Positions 18,322 through 27,438 are shown, counted from the first letter of the stretch. The stretch: 64,000 bases of DNA from Streptomyces sp. MNU76 (GCF_020982545.1 NZ_JAJKLK010000001.1:62001-126000); one strand, 5' to 3'. Program-made: numbers and translations. The notes: generated by a model from the letters alone, not told the origin.

Positions 18322-19164
18322 ATGACGAAGAAGACGCGGATCCGCGTGGCGCGCATAGCCGCGGGTGCCGTGATCGCCGCCGGTGCGTCGCTGACCGCCG
18401 CGGGCGCCGCTTCCGCGCTGGACCTCGGAGTCGGCGTCGGTGTCAGCACCGACGACGGCGGTTCCATCGGGGCCGGCGTCTCGGTCCAGACCGGCAACGA
18501 CACCGAGGGCAACACCAACGTGGGCGCGACCACCGGTGAGACCACCGGTGAGACCACGACCGGTGAGACCACCGGTGAGACCACGACCGGTGAGACCACC
18601 GGCGAGACCACCAGCACCGGCAGCGTCAGCACGACGGGCACGGTCGGTACGACGGGTACCACGGGCGGCGACACCGGCACCACGGGCACCACCGGCACGA
18701 CCGGTACCACCGGCTCCAGCTCGAACGGGACGTCCAACGGCACCTCCGGCGGTTCCACCTCCAACGGAACCTCCAACGGAACGTCCAACGGCACCTCGGG
18801 CGGTTCCACCTCCAACGGAACCACCGGCGGCTCCACCGACGGCGGCTCCACCTCCGGCGGTTCCTCCGACGGTGGCACCGACGGCGGTTCCTCCACCACC
18901 GGCGGTTCCTCCGACGGCGGCTCCACCTCCGGTGGGACCGACACCGACGGCGGCAACGACGAGTCCGTGCAGCAGGAGGGCTCCTCGGCCCTCACCGACA
19001 CCGGCTCGGAGGCCGAGGCCCAGGGCGTCGGCACCGGCGAGCTGGCCGAGACGGGTGCCGCCGAGACCACGTTCCTGCTGGTCGGCGCCGCCACGATGAT
19101 CGTCGGCGGTATCGGCTTCCGTCTGCTGCCGCGCCTGATGGCCGGCCGCGGCGCGGCCGCCTGA
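18322..19164 (+). CDS. Sortase-anchored (LAETG) Thr/Gly/Ser-rich surface protein
   Basis: 280 residues. A basic N-terminus and signal peptide (IAAGAVIAAGASLTAAGAASA) are followed by a short globular start (LDLGVGVGVSTDDGGSI) and about 150 residues of low-complexity repeats: TTGET units, then TTGTTG, then SNGTSNGTSGGS and SSDGG units. The C-terminus is a complete cell-wall sorting signal: LAETG at about 241-245, a hydrophobic segment TTFLLVGAATMIVGGIGF, then a basic tail. LAXTG is the motif recognised by streptomycete class E sortases (established for that family). The repeats are probably a stalk spanning the wall. There is no recognisable ligand-binding domain, so the function is unknown. 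Confidence 0.88.
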   Translation: MTKKTRIRVARIAAGAVIAAGASLTAAGAASALDLGVGVGVSTDDGGSIGAGVSVQTGNDTEGNTNVGATTGETTGETTTGETTGETTTGETTGETTSTGSVSTTGTVGTTGTTGGDTGTTGTTGTTGTTGSSSNGTSNGTSGGSTSNGTSNGTSNGTSGGSTSNGTTGGSTDGGSTSGGSSDGGTDGGSSTTGGSSDGGSTSGGTDTDGGNDESVQQEGSSALTDTGSEAEAQGVGTGELAETGAAETTFLLVGAATMIVGGIGFRLLPRLMAGRGAAA

Positions 19165-19196
19165 TCCCAGAGGATCGGGCACAGCACCGCACACGT

Positions 19197-19237
19197 ACGA
19201 CGAGGGCCCGGGGCAGCCAGCCCCGGGCCCTCGTCGT
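19197..19237. terminator. Terminator after the LAETG protein
   Basis: A perfect 18-bp stem: ACGACGAGGGCCCGGGGC (19197-19214) pairs with 19220-19237 around a five-base loop AGCCA. It also faces the convergent small gene at 19291-19482. Confidence 0.88.
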
Positions 19238-19290
19238 TCTCGTCGTCCGTCCCGTCCGTCCCGCGTACGCCGCGTGTCGGCGAGGCGCCC

Positions 19291-19482
19291 CTATGCCGTC
19301 TGGTGCGCCAGCAGGGCCACAGCCGCTATGAGGATCGCCAGCAGGGCGATCAGTGTCATGGGGCTCAGGCTCGCGAAGGGGTTCTCCTGCTGGAGTCGCT
19401 CGCGGCTGGCCCGGCACACATGGCAGCGGCCCTCGGCGACGGGGGACGCGCAGTTCGCGCACACCAACCGGTCGTACGTCAT
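19291..19482 (-). CDS. Small zinc-ribbon membrane protein
   Basis: 63 residues. The start is ATG at 19482 ([11 protein letters not shown]), supported by AAGGAGG nine bases upstream on the minus strand. Two CxxC pairs (CANC and CHVC, 11 residues apart) make a zinc-ribbon knuckle, then a short linker and one C-terminal membrane helix ([17 protein letters not shown]). It looks like the small conserved actinobacterial zinc-ribbon membrane proteins of unknown role. It is convergent with the LAETG gene and divergent from ftsE. Confidence 0.8.
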   Translation of the reverse strand: MTYDRLVCANCASPVAEGRCHVCRASRERLQQENPFASLSPMTLIALLAILIAAVALLAHQTA

Positions 19483-19791
19483 GCGCCTCGCCCTCCTTGC
19501 AATGGCCTCACACATACCTCAACGCTTCGCGCAGCCGGACCGTTCCTCTACACCACTGTGCCAGGTTCCGCCGGAGGTTGCGCGGGGGCCTCGGAAAGGG
19601 GTGGGTGCGGTTGTCGGAGGGCTGCGGGTCGGTGGGGGCTGGTCGGTGGGGGCTGGTCGCGCAGTTCCCCGCGCCCCTTTGTTCGGGCTGCGCCCTCACC
19701 GGGGCGCGGCCCCGCACCGGGCTGCGCCCTCACCGGGAACACGGCGCGGTACAGTCTCGTCCATCCATCCCCGACGGCTTGTGGTGCATCC
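19483..19791. repeat. Gap before ftsE with intergenic repeat and short direct repeats
   Basis: 309 bases without a gene. A repeat core lies at 19659-19677. Downstream of it, gggctgcgccctcaccggg occurs twice (about 19686-19705 and 19721-19739). No convincing promoter was recognised. Confidence 0.6.
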
Positions 19792-20481
19792 GTGATCCGA
19801 TTCGACAACGTGTCCAAGGTCTACCCCAAGCAGACCCGCCCCGCACTCAGGGATGTCTCCCTGGAGGTGGAGAAGGGCGAGTTCGTCTTCCTGGTCGGCT
19901 CCTCCGGCTCCGGAAAGTCCACGTTCCTGCGGCTGATCCTCCGGGAGGAGCGGTGCAGCCAGGGACAGGTGCACGTCCTGGGCAAGGATCTCGCGCGGCT
20001 GTCCAACTGGAAGGTGCCGCAGATGCGGCGCCAGTTGGGGACGGTCTTCCAGGACTTCCGGCTGCTGCCCAACAAGACGGTCGGCGAGAACGTCGCCTTC
20101 GCGCAGGAGGTCATCGGCAAGTCGCGCGGCGAGATCCGCAAGTCCGTGCCGCAGGTGCTGGAACTGGTCGGCCTCGGCGGCAAGGAGGAGCGAATGCCGG
20201 GCGAGCTGTCGGGTGGTGAGCAGCAGCGGGTGGCCATCGCGCGGGCCTTCGTGAACCGGCCCAAGCTCCTCATCGCGGACGAGCCCACCGGCAACCTCGA
20301 CCCGCAGACCTCCGTCGGCATCATGAAGCTGCTCGACCGGATCAACCGGACGGGCACCACCGTGGTGATGGCGACCCACGACCAGAACATCGTGGACCAG
20401 ATGCGCAAGCGCGTCATCGAGCTGGAGAAGGGCCGCCTCGTCCGCGACCAGGCACGCGGCGTCTACGGCTACCAGCACTGA
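19792..20481 (+). CDS. ftsE: Cell division ATP-binding protein FtsE
   Basis: ABC ATPase of the FtsEX complex, 229 residues, start GTG at 19792 ([17 protein letters not shown]). Walker [11 protein letters not shown]-loop [19 protein letters not shown], signature LSGGEQQR, Walker [13 protein letters not shown], switch histidine in MATHDQNI. In other bacteria FtsEX couples ATP hydrolysis to activation of peptidoglycan hydrolases at the septum. ftsX follows 40 bases downstream, in the same operon. Confidence 0.98.
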   Translation: MIRFDNVSKVYPKQTRPALRDVSLEVEKGEFVFLVGSSGSGKSTFLRLILREERCSQGQVHVLGKDLARLSNWKVPQMRRQLGTVFQDFRLLPNKTVGENVAFAQEVIGKSRGEIRKSVPQVLELVGLGGKEERMPGELSGGEQQRVAIARAFVNRPKLLIADEPTGNLDPQTSVGIMKLLDRINRTGTTVVMATHDQNIVDQMRKRVIELEKGRLVRDQARGVYGYQH

Positions 20482-20521
20482 CCGCCCCCGCCCCCGTCCA
20501 CGAAAGGCTCATCGAGACGCC

Positions 20522-21439
20522 ATGCAGGCCCAGTTCGTCCTGTCGGAGATCGGTGTCGGTCTCCGCCGCAACCTCACGATGACCTTCGCGGTCATCGTCT
20601 CCGTCGCCCTCTCCCTCGCCCTGTTCGGCGGCTCGCTGCTGATGAGCGACCAGGTCAGCCAGATGAAGGGCTACTGGTACGACAAGGTCAACGTGTCGAT
20701 CTTCCTCTGCAACAAGAGCGACGCGGAGTCCGACCCCAACTGCGCCAAGGGCGCCGTCACGACCGAGCAGAAGAACCAGATCAAGTCCGACCTGGGCAAG
20801 ATGGCGGTCGTCGAGAACGTCGCCCACGAGTCCCAGGACGAGGCCTACAAGCACTACAAGGAGCAGTTCGGCGACTCCCCGCTGGCCAGCAGCCTCACCC
20901 CGGACCAGATGCAGGAGTCGTACCGCATCAAGCTGAAGGACCCGGAGAAGTACCAGGTCATCGCGAGCGCCTTCAACGGCCGTGACGGTGTGCAGTCGGT
21001 GCAGGACCAGAAGGGCATCCTGGACAACCTCTTCAGGCTCCTCGGCTATCTGAGCTGGGCGGCGCGCGGTGTGATGGCGGTCATGCTGATCGTGGCGCTG
21101 CTGCTGATCGTCAACACGGTGCGGGTCTCGGCGTTCAGCCGTCGTCGTGAGATCGGGATCATGCGGCTGGTGGGCGCCTCGGGCTTCTACATCCAGGCGC
21201 CGTTCATCATGGAGGCGGCGGTCGCCGGCGTGATCGGCGGTGTGATCGCCTGCGCCTTCCTCGCGCTCGGCCAGTACTTCGTGATCGACAACGGTGTGTC
21301 ACTGTCCCAGAACCTGCCGTTGATCAATTTCGTCGGCTGGGACGCGGTCCTCATCAAGCTGCCGCTCATCCTCACGGTGAGCTTCCTGATGCCGGCGTTG
21401 GCCGCGTTCGTCGCGCTGCGCAAGTACCTGAAGGTGTGA
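20522..21439 (+). CDS. ftsX: Cell division membrane protein FtsX
   Basis: Membrane partner of FtsE, 305 residues, start ATG at 20522 (MQAQFVLSEIGVGLRRNLTM). One membrane helix near residues 20-42, an extracellular domain of about 120 residues holding two cysteines (FLCNKSDAESDPNCAKG) that may form a disulfide, then three C-terminal helices (VMAVMLIVALLLIVNTVRV and two more). The cytoplasmic RRREIGIMRLVGAS motif is the FtsX/MacB-type coupling element. The extracellular domain would bind a wall hydrolase; none is encoded directly beside it apart from the downstream S41 protease. Confidence 0.97.
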   Translation: MQAQFVLSEIGVGLRRNLTMTFAVIVSVALSLALFGGSLLMSDQVSQMKGYWYDKVNVSIFLCNKSDAESDPNCAKGAVTTEQKNQIKSDLGKMAVVENVAHESQDEAYKHYKEQFGDSPLASSLTPDQMQESYRIKLKDPEKYQVIASAFNGRDGVQSVQDQKGILDNLFRLLGYLSWAARGVMAVMLIVALLLIVNTVRVSAFSRRREIGIMRLVGASGFYIQAPFIMEAAVAGVIGGVIACAFLALGQYFVIDNGVSLSQNLPLINFVGWDAVLIKLPLILTVSFLMPALAAFVALRKYLKV

Positions 21440-21450
21440 CGCATGCCCCT

Positions 21451-21484
21451 GGGGCCGTACCGGGCAAGGGCCGGTACGGCCCTT
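21451..21484 (+). terminator. Hairpin terminator after ftsX
   Basis: GGGCCGTACCGG (21452-21463) pairs with CCGGTACGGCCC (21471-21482), immediately downstream of the ftsX stop. Confidence 0.75.
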
Positions 21485-21507
21485 CGCGTTGTCCTAGACT
21501 CGCCGAC

Positions 21508-22773
21508 ATGTCAGGCCGCGACCTGTTCTCCCGCCCGTCACCCGCCACCACCCTGTTCGGCGCGCTGCGCGCGACCCCTCTGAATTCAACCCGCCGCATC
21601 AGCCGCGGGGCGGCCCTGACATTGGTCTTCGCGAGCGTGCTCGCCACCGGCGCCGCGACCGGCTCCTTCGACGACCCGCGCCGGGAGGCCACAGTCGTCG
21701 CGAACCCCTCCCGCTCCAACCCGGCCTCCACCCCGGCCGACAGGGAGCAGGACGTCGCCGACGCCGCGGCCGAGGCCATGGCCGAGGGCAAGTCCCCCGT
21801 GGAGGCCGCCGAGCGGGCCGTAAGCCGCAGCGGCGACCGGTGGGGCGCGGTCTACTCCGAGGGCGAGTACGAGCAGTTCGAGGAGGCCCTCGACGGCGAG
21901 TACACCGGCGTCGGCCTCTGGACCCGTCTGGAGCGCGACGGCCGGATCGAGGTGACCCGGGTGCAGGACGGCTCGCCCGCCGCCCGCGCCGGGATCCGCG
22001 CCGGCGACCGCCTCGTCCGCGTCGACGGCGAGAAGGTCGACGGCCGCCCGGTCACCGAGGTCGTCTCCTTACTCCGCGGCGACGCGATCGACGAGGGCAC
22101 CGGGGGCACCGGGACCCCGAAGAGCGCGGCCGCCGGTACGAAGGTGCGGCTGGAGCTGGAGCGCGACGGCCGGACCTGGTCCGCGACCCTGCGCCGGGCC
22201 CGCCTCTCCACCGAGGACGTGACCGTGAGCCGTACCGCGGGCGGGGTCAGCGTCATCACGGTCGACGCGTTCACCAAGGGCTCCGGCGACGTCGTACGAG
22301 CCGCCGTCGAGCAGTCCGCCGACGCCGCCGGCCTCGTCCTCGACCTCCGTGGCAACGCCGGCGGTCTGGTCTCCGAGGCCGTCACCGCCGCCTCCGCCTT
22401 CCTCGACGGGGGCCTCGTCGCCACGTACGACGTCAAGGGCAGGCAGCGGGCCCTGCACGCCGAACCCGGCGGCGACACCACCAGACCCCTGGTCACCCTG
22501 GTCGACGGCGGCACGATGAGCGCGGCCGAGCTGCTCACCGGAGCCCTCCAGGACCGGGGCCGCGCGGTGGTCGTGGGCTCCCGGACCTTCGGCAAGGGCT
22601 CGGTGCAGATGCCGAGCCGCCTCCCCGACGGCTCCGTCGCCGAACTGACCGTCGGCCACTACCGCACCCCCTCCGGCCGGGGCGTCGACGGCCGGGGCAT
22701 CACCCCCGACCTCGAAGCGGACGAGGACGCCCTGCAGCGGGCCGAGACGGTGCTGAGCGGCCTCGGGCAGTGA
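21508..22773 (+). CDS. C-terminal processing peptidase, S41 family
   Basis: Secreted or membrane-anchored serine protease of 421 residues, start ATG at 21508 (MSGRDLFSRPS). A signal/anchor helix (AALTLVFASVLATGAATG) is at about 33-50. A PDZ domain (YTGVGLWTRLERDGRIEVTR, GDRLVRVDGEKV) is at about 135-240. The S41 core follows (LVLDLRGNAGGLVSEAV), with catalytic Ser in GGTMSAAELL and catalytic Lys in FGKGSVQ, the Ser/Lys dyad of CtpA-type enzymes. It follows ftsEX and may process a cell-division or wall protein (inference from position). A hairpin separates it from ftsX, so it may have its own promoter. Confidence 0.95.
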   Translation: MSGRDLFSRPSPATTLFGALRATPLNSTRRISRGAALTLVFASVLATGAATGSFDDPRREATVVANPSRSNPASTPADREQDVADAAAEAMAEGKSPVEAAERAVSRSGDRWGAVYSEGEYEQFEEALDGEYTGVGLWTRLERDGRIEVTRVQDGSPAARAGIRAGDRLVRVDGEKVDGRPVTEVVSLLRGDAIDEGTGGTGTPKSAAAGTKVRLELERDGRTWSATLRRARLSTEDVTVSRTAGGVSVITVDAFTKGSGDVVRAAVEQSADAAGLVLDLRGNAGGLVSEAVTAASAFLDGGLVATYDVKGRQRALHAEPGGDTTRPLVTLVDGGTMSAAELLTGALQDRGRAVVVGSRTFGKGSVQMPSRLPDGSVAELTVGHYRTPSGRGVDGRGITPDLEADEDALQRAETVLSGLGQ

Positions 22774-22872
22774 GCGACGCCCGGTGATCGTGCTCGTTGA
22801 CCGTGCACGCTGATCACGCCCGTTAATCGGCTTCCCCCGCACCCCCTCCGTGGTGCCAAAATGGACGGCACT

Positions 22873-23427
22873 ATGAGCAAGGGAATGTACGTACCGAAGG
22901 AGTCCCAGCCCAAGCAGGGCGGGACGGCCGCCAAGGCCAGGGACGGCGAGAAGGGCGGCAAGAAGAAGATCGTCGCCCAGAACAAGAAGGCCCGGCACGA
23001 CTACGCGATCATCGACACCTACGAGGCCGGGCTCGTCCTCATGGGGACCGAGGTCAAGTCGCTGCGCGAGGGACGGACCTCGCTGACCGACGGCTTCGTC
23101 CAGATCGACCGGGGCGAGGCGTGGCTGCACAACGCCCACATCCCCGAGTATCACCAGGGCAGCTGGACCAACCACTCCGCGCGCCGCAAGCGGAAGCTGC
23201 TGCTGCACCGCGAGGAGATCGACAAGCTGGAGTCCAAGGCGCAGGAGACGGGTCACACGATCGTGCCCCTCGCCCTGTACTTCAAGGACGGCCGGGCCAA
23301 GGCCGAGATCGCGCTCGCGCGAGGCAAGAAGGAGTACGACAAGCGGCAGACGCTGCGGGAGAAGCAGGACCGGCGGGAGTCGGACCGGGCGATCGCGGCG
23401 GCCAAGCGAAGGCAGCGGGGCCAGTAG
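22873..23427 (+). CDS. smpB: SsrA-binding protein SmpB
   Basis: tmRNA partner in trans-translation, 184 residues from ATG 22873 ([12 protein letters not shown]); ATG at 22861 or 22885 are alternatives, none with a strong ribosome binding site. The SmpB core [24 protein letters not shown] begins after a lysine/glycine-rich extension of about 35 residues; [21 protein letters not shown] and the basic C-terminal tail ([20 protein letters not shown]) are typical. The ssrA gene lies 112 bases downstream, so both rescue components are together. Confidence 0.97.
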   Translation: MSKGMYVPKESQPKQGGTAAKARDGEKGGKKKIVAQNKKARHDYAIIDTYEAGLVLMGTEVKSLREGRTSLTDGFVQIDRGEAWLHNAHIPEYHQGSWTNHSARRKRKLLLHREEIDKLESKAQETGHTIVPLALYFKDGRAKAEIALARGKKEYDKRQTLREKQDRRESDRAIAAAKRRQRGQ

Positions 23428-23473
23428 GGCGAGGCCGCCGGGAATACGGTGGCACGCGCTCGCGTTGGTCACG

Positions 23474-23523
23474 TACGATGGCTCTGCACCTCACAGCGGG
23501 TGCGCCGGCCCCCTTCGGGGGGC
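23474..23523 (+). promoter_or_regulatory. Candidate ssrA promoter element and hairpin
   Basis: TACGAT at 23474-23479 is a plausible -10 hexamer for ssrA. A hairpin GCCCCC-TTC-GGGGGGC at 23508-23523 lies between it and the mature tmRNA 5' end, and could end smpB transcripts or be part of the tmRNA precursor leader. No clear -35. Confidence 0.35.
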
Positions 23524-23539
23524 GTTGAAAAAACAACAT

Positions 23540-23923
23540 GGGGATGATCGGTTTCGACAGCGGATGTTGAGGCAGGGGAAGCGTGTCGAGGAAGCGGCAA
23601 TGATCTCGTTAACCATATGTCGCACCAAATAATCGCCAACACCAAGCGCGATTCCCAGACCTTCGCTCTCGCTGCCTGATAAGCAGTGATCGAAGGCCCT
23701 GATGGGTGTCAGCCCGGGAGCGTTCCCGGCCCGGATCCTGGCATAATCTAGGGAACTAAACCATTGAGCCCGGTCACGGGGTTCCATGGGAAATCAAACA
23801 GTGACTGGGCCCGTCGGCGACTTGTTCGCGTGATCGCCGGGGCCGAGAAATTCACAGCGAACTGCACACGGAGAAGCCCTGGTTCTACACCGTTGGACGC
23901 GGGTTCGATTCCCGCCATCTCCA
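23540..23923 (+). ncRNA. ssrA: Transfer-messenger RNA (tmRNA)
   Basis: Rescues stalled ribosomes with SmpB. The 5' end GGGGATG (23540-23546) pairs with CATCTCC (23916-23922) to form the acceptor stem, leaving discriminator A at 23923, with CCA to be added. The T-arm GGTTCGATTCC is just before the 3' end. The tag frame begins at GCC 23635 and reads ANTKRDSQTFALAA, then TGA (23677-23679) and in-frame TAA. The tag ends in ALAA, the usual signal for ClpXP-type proteases. GC-rich pseudoknot segments (cccgggagcgttcccggcccgg) follow the tag. Confidence 0.97.
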
Positions 23924-23939
23924 CAATTCCCATGTGGGC

Positions 23940-23974
23940 GAGAGCCCCGCTGCCATGACGGCAGCGGGGCTCTC
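23940..23974. terminator. Terminator between ssrA and the LacI gene
   Basis: A perfect 15-bp stem: GAGAGCCCCGCTGCC (23940-23954) with 23960-23974, five-base loop ATGAC. It serves ssrA on the plus strand and probably the convergent lacI-family gene as well. Confidence 0.9.
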
Positions 23975-24003
23975 GTCATTTCTCAGCGGGCACCGACACC
24001 CGG

Positions 24004-25017
24004 TCATCCCGTCACCCGGCGGGCCGTGCTGGCGCGCACGGTCAGCCGGGGCGCGAGCAGAGTGGCCTCCGGGACGGGCGTGCCGGAGAGCTTCTTCATC
24101 AGCAGGGCCACCGCCTGTTCGCCCACCTCCGCCGCCGGGATACCGATCGAGGTGACGGGGACGGGGAAGGCGGTGGCGAGGTCGTCCGGGCACAGGGCCG
24201 TGATCGAGAGGTCGGCGGGGACGCGCAGGCCCAGGTGCTCGAAGGCGTCGACCAGGGGCTCCAGGACGGCCTCGTTGTGGATCACCACACCCGTGAGGGC
24301 CGGTTGTTCGCGAAGGAGCCGTTCCGCGACCGCGCGGGCCGCCGCCGGGGTGGCCTCGCAGGGGTGGACGGTGGAGGCCATGCCGTTGCGGGTGGCGGCG
24401 GAGGTGAATCCCTGGACGACACGCTGGGCGAAGGACGTCTGGCGGACGTAGACCTCGGGCGGCGAGCCGATCAGCCCCACCACCCGGTGGCCCAGGTCGG
24501 CCAGATGCTCCACACACAGCTCGCCCGCCGTCCTGAAGTCCAGGTCGATGCAGGTCAGGCCGGAGGGGTCGGCGGGAAAGCCGATCAGGACCGAGGGGCG
24601 CTCCAGCGTGCGCAGCAACGGCAGCCTCGGGTCGTGGAGTTGGACGTCCATCACGATCAACGCGTCCACCAGGGCCGAGTCCGCCACCCGCCGCAGGCCC
24701 TCGTCACCCTCCTCCTGCGTCAGCAGCAGGACGTCGTGGTCGTGCGCGCGGGCCGTCGTGACCGCCGAGACCGCGAACCGCATGACCACCGGCACATGGA
24801 TCCCGGCCCGTAACGGCACCACCATCGCCAGCACGTTCGACTTGCGGCCGGCCAGGGCGCGGGCACCCGCGTGCGGGCGGTACCCCAGCTCGCGGATGGA
24901 CGCCTCGACCCGCGCCCGCGTCTCCGCCGAGATCGGGCGCTTGCCGCTCAGCGCGTACGAGACGGTGCTCGGGGAGACGCCCGCGTGCCGGGCCACGTCC
25001 GTGATCTTCACCGTCAC
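24004..25017 (-). CDS. LacI-family transcriptional regulator
   Basis: 337 residues, start GTG at 25017 overlapping the xylosidase stop in GTGA, so the two genes are translationally coupled. The N-terminal LacI HTH reads KITDVARHAGVSPSTVSYALSGKRPIS, with hinge GYRPHAGARALAGRKS. A periplasmic-binding-protein-like effector domain follows (VLAMVVPLRAG, GHRVVGLIGSPPE, VPVTSIGIPAAEVGEQA). It most likely represses the operon by binding the palindromes at 27384-27420, released by a xylose-containing sugar or disaccharide (inference from the partner enzyme). Confidence 0.93.
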   Translation of the reverse strand: MTVKITDVARHAGVSPSTVSYALSGKRPISAETRARVEASIRELGYRPHAGARALAGRKSNVLAMVVPLRAGIHVPVVMRFAVSAVTTARAHDHDVLLLTQEEGDEGLRRVADSALVDALIVMDVQLHDPRLPLLRTLERPSVLIGFPADPSGLTCIDLDFRTAGELCVEHLADLGHRVVGLIGSPPEVYVRQTSFAQRVVQGFTSAATRNGMASTVHPCEATPAAARAVAERLLREQPALTGVVIHNEAVLEPLVDAFEHLGLRVPADLSITALCPDDLATAFPVPVTSIGIPAAEVGEQAVALLMKKLSGTPVPEATLLAPRLTVRASTARRVTG

Positions 25018-27299
25018 TTCGACCTCGTTTCCGCGGGAGCGGACTCCCCGTCCAGGCCCAGCGTCAGGAATCCCGTGCCCGCCTGCGCCCGGACCTCACG
25101 CCCGTCCGCCGCCAGCCCCCAGGGCGCCGCCGGGTCGCCGCAGGAGGCCCGCAGCACGTTCCCCTCCCGTACGACGGTGAACGTCACCCCGCCCACCGGG
25201 ACCGTCACCTGGGCGCCGTGTGCGAGGCCGTACGCGTGCAGGGTGACCCCGTCGGCGTGGTCGTGGTCCGGGCGGTCGACCCTCGCGCCGACCGGGACGA
25301 CCGCCCCTGGCCGGACCAGCAGCGGCACGCTCAGGAAGTCGTGCCGTTCGCGGACCCAGCGGGGGCCGGTGACCGTGCCGCCGTCCGGGAAGCGGGTCCA
25401 GGTGCCCTCCGGGACGTAGTACGTGACGTCCCCCTCGTCGTCGAAGACGGGCGCCACGAGGAGGTCGGGGCCCAGCATGTACTGGCGTTCGAGGTGCGCG
25501 CAGCCCGGGTCGTCCGGGAACTCCAGCACCATCGCCCGCATCATCGGCACCCCCTCGGTGTGGGCGGTGCGCGCGGCCTCGTAGAGGTAGGGCATGAGGC
25601 TGAGCTTGAGGTGGGTGAACTTCCGCAGCACGTCGACCGATTCGTCGTCGAAGAGCCAGGGGACCCGGTACGACGACGAGCCGTGCAGCCTGCTGTGGGA
25701 GGAGAGCAGGCCGAAGGCGATCCAGCGCTTGAAGAGGGCGGGTGAGGGGGTGCCCTCGAAGCCGCCGATGTCGTGGCTCCAGTAGCCGAAGCCCGACAGG
25801 CCCAGCGACAGGCCGCCCCGCAGGGACTCGGCCATCGACTCGTACGTGGACTCGCAGTCGCCGCCCCAGTGGACGGGGAAGCGCTGGCCGCCGACCGTCG
25901 CCGAGCGGGCGAAGAGGACCGCATCGCCCTCGCCCCGGTGTTTGCGCAGGACGTCGAAGACGGTGCGGTTGTACAGGTAGGTGTAGTAGTTGTGCATCCG
26001 CTCCGGGTCCGTGCCGTCGGACCAGGCCACGTCCAGGGGCACCCGCTCGCCGAAGTCGGTCTTGAAGCAGTCGACGCCCTGGGCGAGCAGCGCCTCCAGC
26101 TTCGACGCGTACCACTCGCGGGCCGCCGGGCTGGTGAAGTCGACCAGCGCCATACCGGGCTGCCAGAGGTCCCACTGCCAGACGCTGCCGTCCGGTCGGC
26201 GCAGGAGATGGCCGAGGGCCTTGCCCTCCGCGAAGAGCGGGGAGCGCTGGGCGATGTACGGGTTGATCCAGACGCTGATCCTCAGGCCCCGGCGTTTCAG
26301 GCGGGCCAGCATGCCCTCCGGGTCGGGGAAGACCCGGGGATCCCACGCGAAGTCGCACCACTGGAACTCGCGCATCCAGAAGCAGTCGAAGTGGAAGACG
26401 GACAGGGGCAGCCGGCGCTCCCGCATGCCCTCGATGAAGGAGGTCACCGTCTCCTCGTCGTAGGAGGTGGTGAACGACGTCGACAGCCACAGGCCGAACG
26501 ACCAGGCGGGCGGGAGGGCCGGGCGGCCGGTGAGGGCCGTGTACTTGCGGAGGATGTCCTTCGGGGTGGGGCCGTAGATGACGTAGTACGTGAGCTGCTG
26601 GGTCTCCGCGCTGAACTGGACCCTGGACACGACCTCCGAGGCGACCTCGAAGGACACCTTGCCGGGGTGGTCGACGAAGACGCCGTAGCCGGCGTCGGTG
26701 AGATAGAACGGCACGTTCTTGTAGGCCTGTTCGGTGGCCGTGCCGCCGTCGGCGTTCCAGATGTCCACCACCTGGCCGTTCTTGACCAGCGGGCCGAAGC
26801 GTTCGCCGAGGCCGTAGACGGAGGTGCCGACTCCCAGGTTGAGCTGTTCGCGCAGGTAGTGGGCGCCGGACGCCTCGCGCATGATGCCCATCGACTTGGG
26901 GCCGCTGGAGGTGAGCGTGCGGCCGTGGGCGAGGAAGTCGACGTGCCAGGGGCCGGTGCGGGAGACCCGGACCGACAGCTCTCCGGCGGTGAGGGTGGCG
27001 TGCTCGTCGTCGTAGGAGGTGTGCGGGGTGAACTCCTCGCTCGTCAGCTCGAAGTGCGGGCCGCGTGGTCGCTCGCCCTCGAAGTGGGTGAACGTGACAC
27101 CGATGACGTCGGGCATCGGTGCGTGGGCGCTGATCGTCACGACCGGTCCCTTCAGCAGGTCGCCGCGGTGGCGGACGGGCTGGGTCGGGGCGTGCACCTC
27201 CAGGGCGCCGCCGTCCGTCGCGGTGACGTCGAGCACCTCGACCGGGTGTGCGGCGGTGACACCCTCGCGCAGCAGCCAGTAGCCGTCGGTGAACTTCAT
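25014..27299 (-). CDS. Alpha-xylosidase, glycoside hydrolase family 31 (YicI type)
   Basis: Cytoplasmic enzyme of 761 residues that would release alpha-linked xylose, for instance from isoprimeverose or xyloglucan fragments. The start is ATG at 27299 (MKFTDGYWLLREG), with AGGAGG on the minus strand just before it. An N-terminal beta-sandwich is followed by the GH31 barrel: HFDCFWMREFQWCDFAWD is typical of YicI-type xylosidases, the nucleophile Asp is in CFKTDFGERVP, and ARSATVGGQRFPVHWGGDC is the acid/base region. There is no signal peptide. It is the first gene of a two-gene operon with its LacI regulator. No dedicated transporter is beside it. Confidence 0.94.
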   Translation of the reverse strand: MKFTDGYWLLREGVTAAHPVEVLDVTATDGGALEVHAPTQPVRHRGDLLKGPVVTISAHAPMPDVIGVTFTHFEGERPRGPHFELTSEEFTPHTSYDDEHATLTAGELSVRVSRTGPWHVDFLAHGRTLTSSGPKSMGIMREASGAHYLREQLNLGVGTSVYGLGERFGPLVKNGQVVDIWNADGGTATEQAYKNVPFYLTDAGYGVFVDHPGKVSFEVASEVVSRVQFSAETQQLTYYVIYGPTPKDILRKYTALTGRPALPPAWSFGLWLSTSFTTSYDEETVTSFIEGMRERRLPLSVFHFDCFWMREFQWCDFAWDPRVFPDPEGMLARLKRRGLRISVWINPYIAQRSPLFAEGKALGHLLRRPDGSVWQWDLWQPGMALVDFTSPAAREWYASKLEALLAQGVDCFKTDFGERVPLDVAWSDGTDPERMHNYYTYLYNRTVFDVLRKHRGEGDAVLFARSATVGGQRFPVHWGGDCESTYESMAESLRGGLSLGLSGFGYWSHDIGGFEGTPSPALFKRWIAFGLLSSHSRLHGSSSYRVPWLFDDESVDVLRKFTHLKLSLMPYLYEAARTAHTEGVPMMRAMVLEFPDDPGCAHLERQYMLGPDLLVAPVFDDEGDVTYYVPEGTWTRFPDGGTVTGPRWVRERHDFLSVPLLVRPGAVVPVGARVDRPDHDHADGVTLHAYGLAHGAQVTVPVGGVTFTVVREGNVLRASCGDPAAPWGLAADGREVRAQAGTGFLTLGLDGESAPAETRSK

Positions 27300-27383
27300 G
27301 GGGCCCTCCTCTGTGGATGCCCCCGCCGCAAGCCGAGGGAGGAATCGAAGCCCCTGCGGGGCCCCGATCGTCGAACGGTGTGG

Positions 27384-27420
27384 TCGAATCGCTTCGACGA
27401 AGGGAGTCGAAGCGCTTCGA
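27384..27420 (-). promoter_or_regulatory. Two LacI-type operators upstream of the alpha-xylosidase gene
   Basis: TCGAATCGCTTCGA (27384-27397, one mismatch) and TCGAAGCGCTTCGA (27407-27420, a perfect 14-base palindrome) have centres 23 bases apart, 85-120 bases before the xylosidase start. The central CG and symmetric arms are typical of LacI-family operators. The adjacent regulator gene is the obvious binder. Confidence 0.8.
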
Positions 27421-27438
27421 TGGAAGGTAGGGGTGGCC

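Noticed and set aside
18500..18960. Possible CRISPR or satellite array
   Set aside because: The repeats are codon-level Thr/Gly/Ser repeats inside the LAETG protein gene, of varying unit length, without spacers.
23748..23933. 61-codon minus-strand frame (MGIVEMAGIEPASNGVEP)
   Set aside because: It lies inside the tmRNA gene, complementary to its tRNA-like 3' part. This is a familiar false protein prediction.
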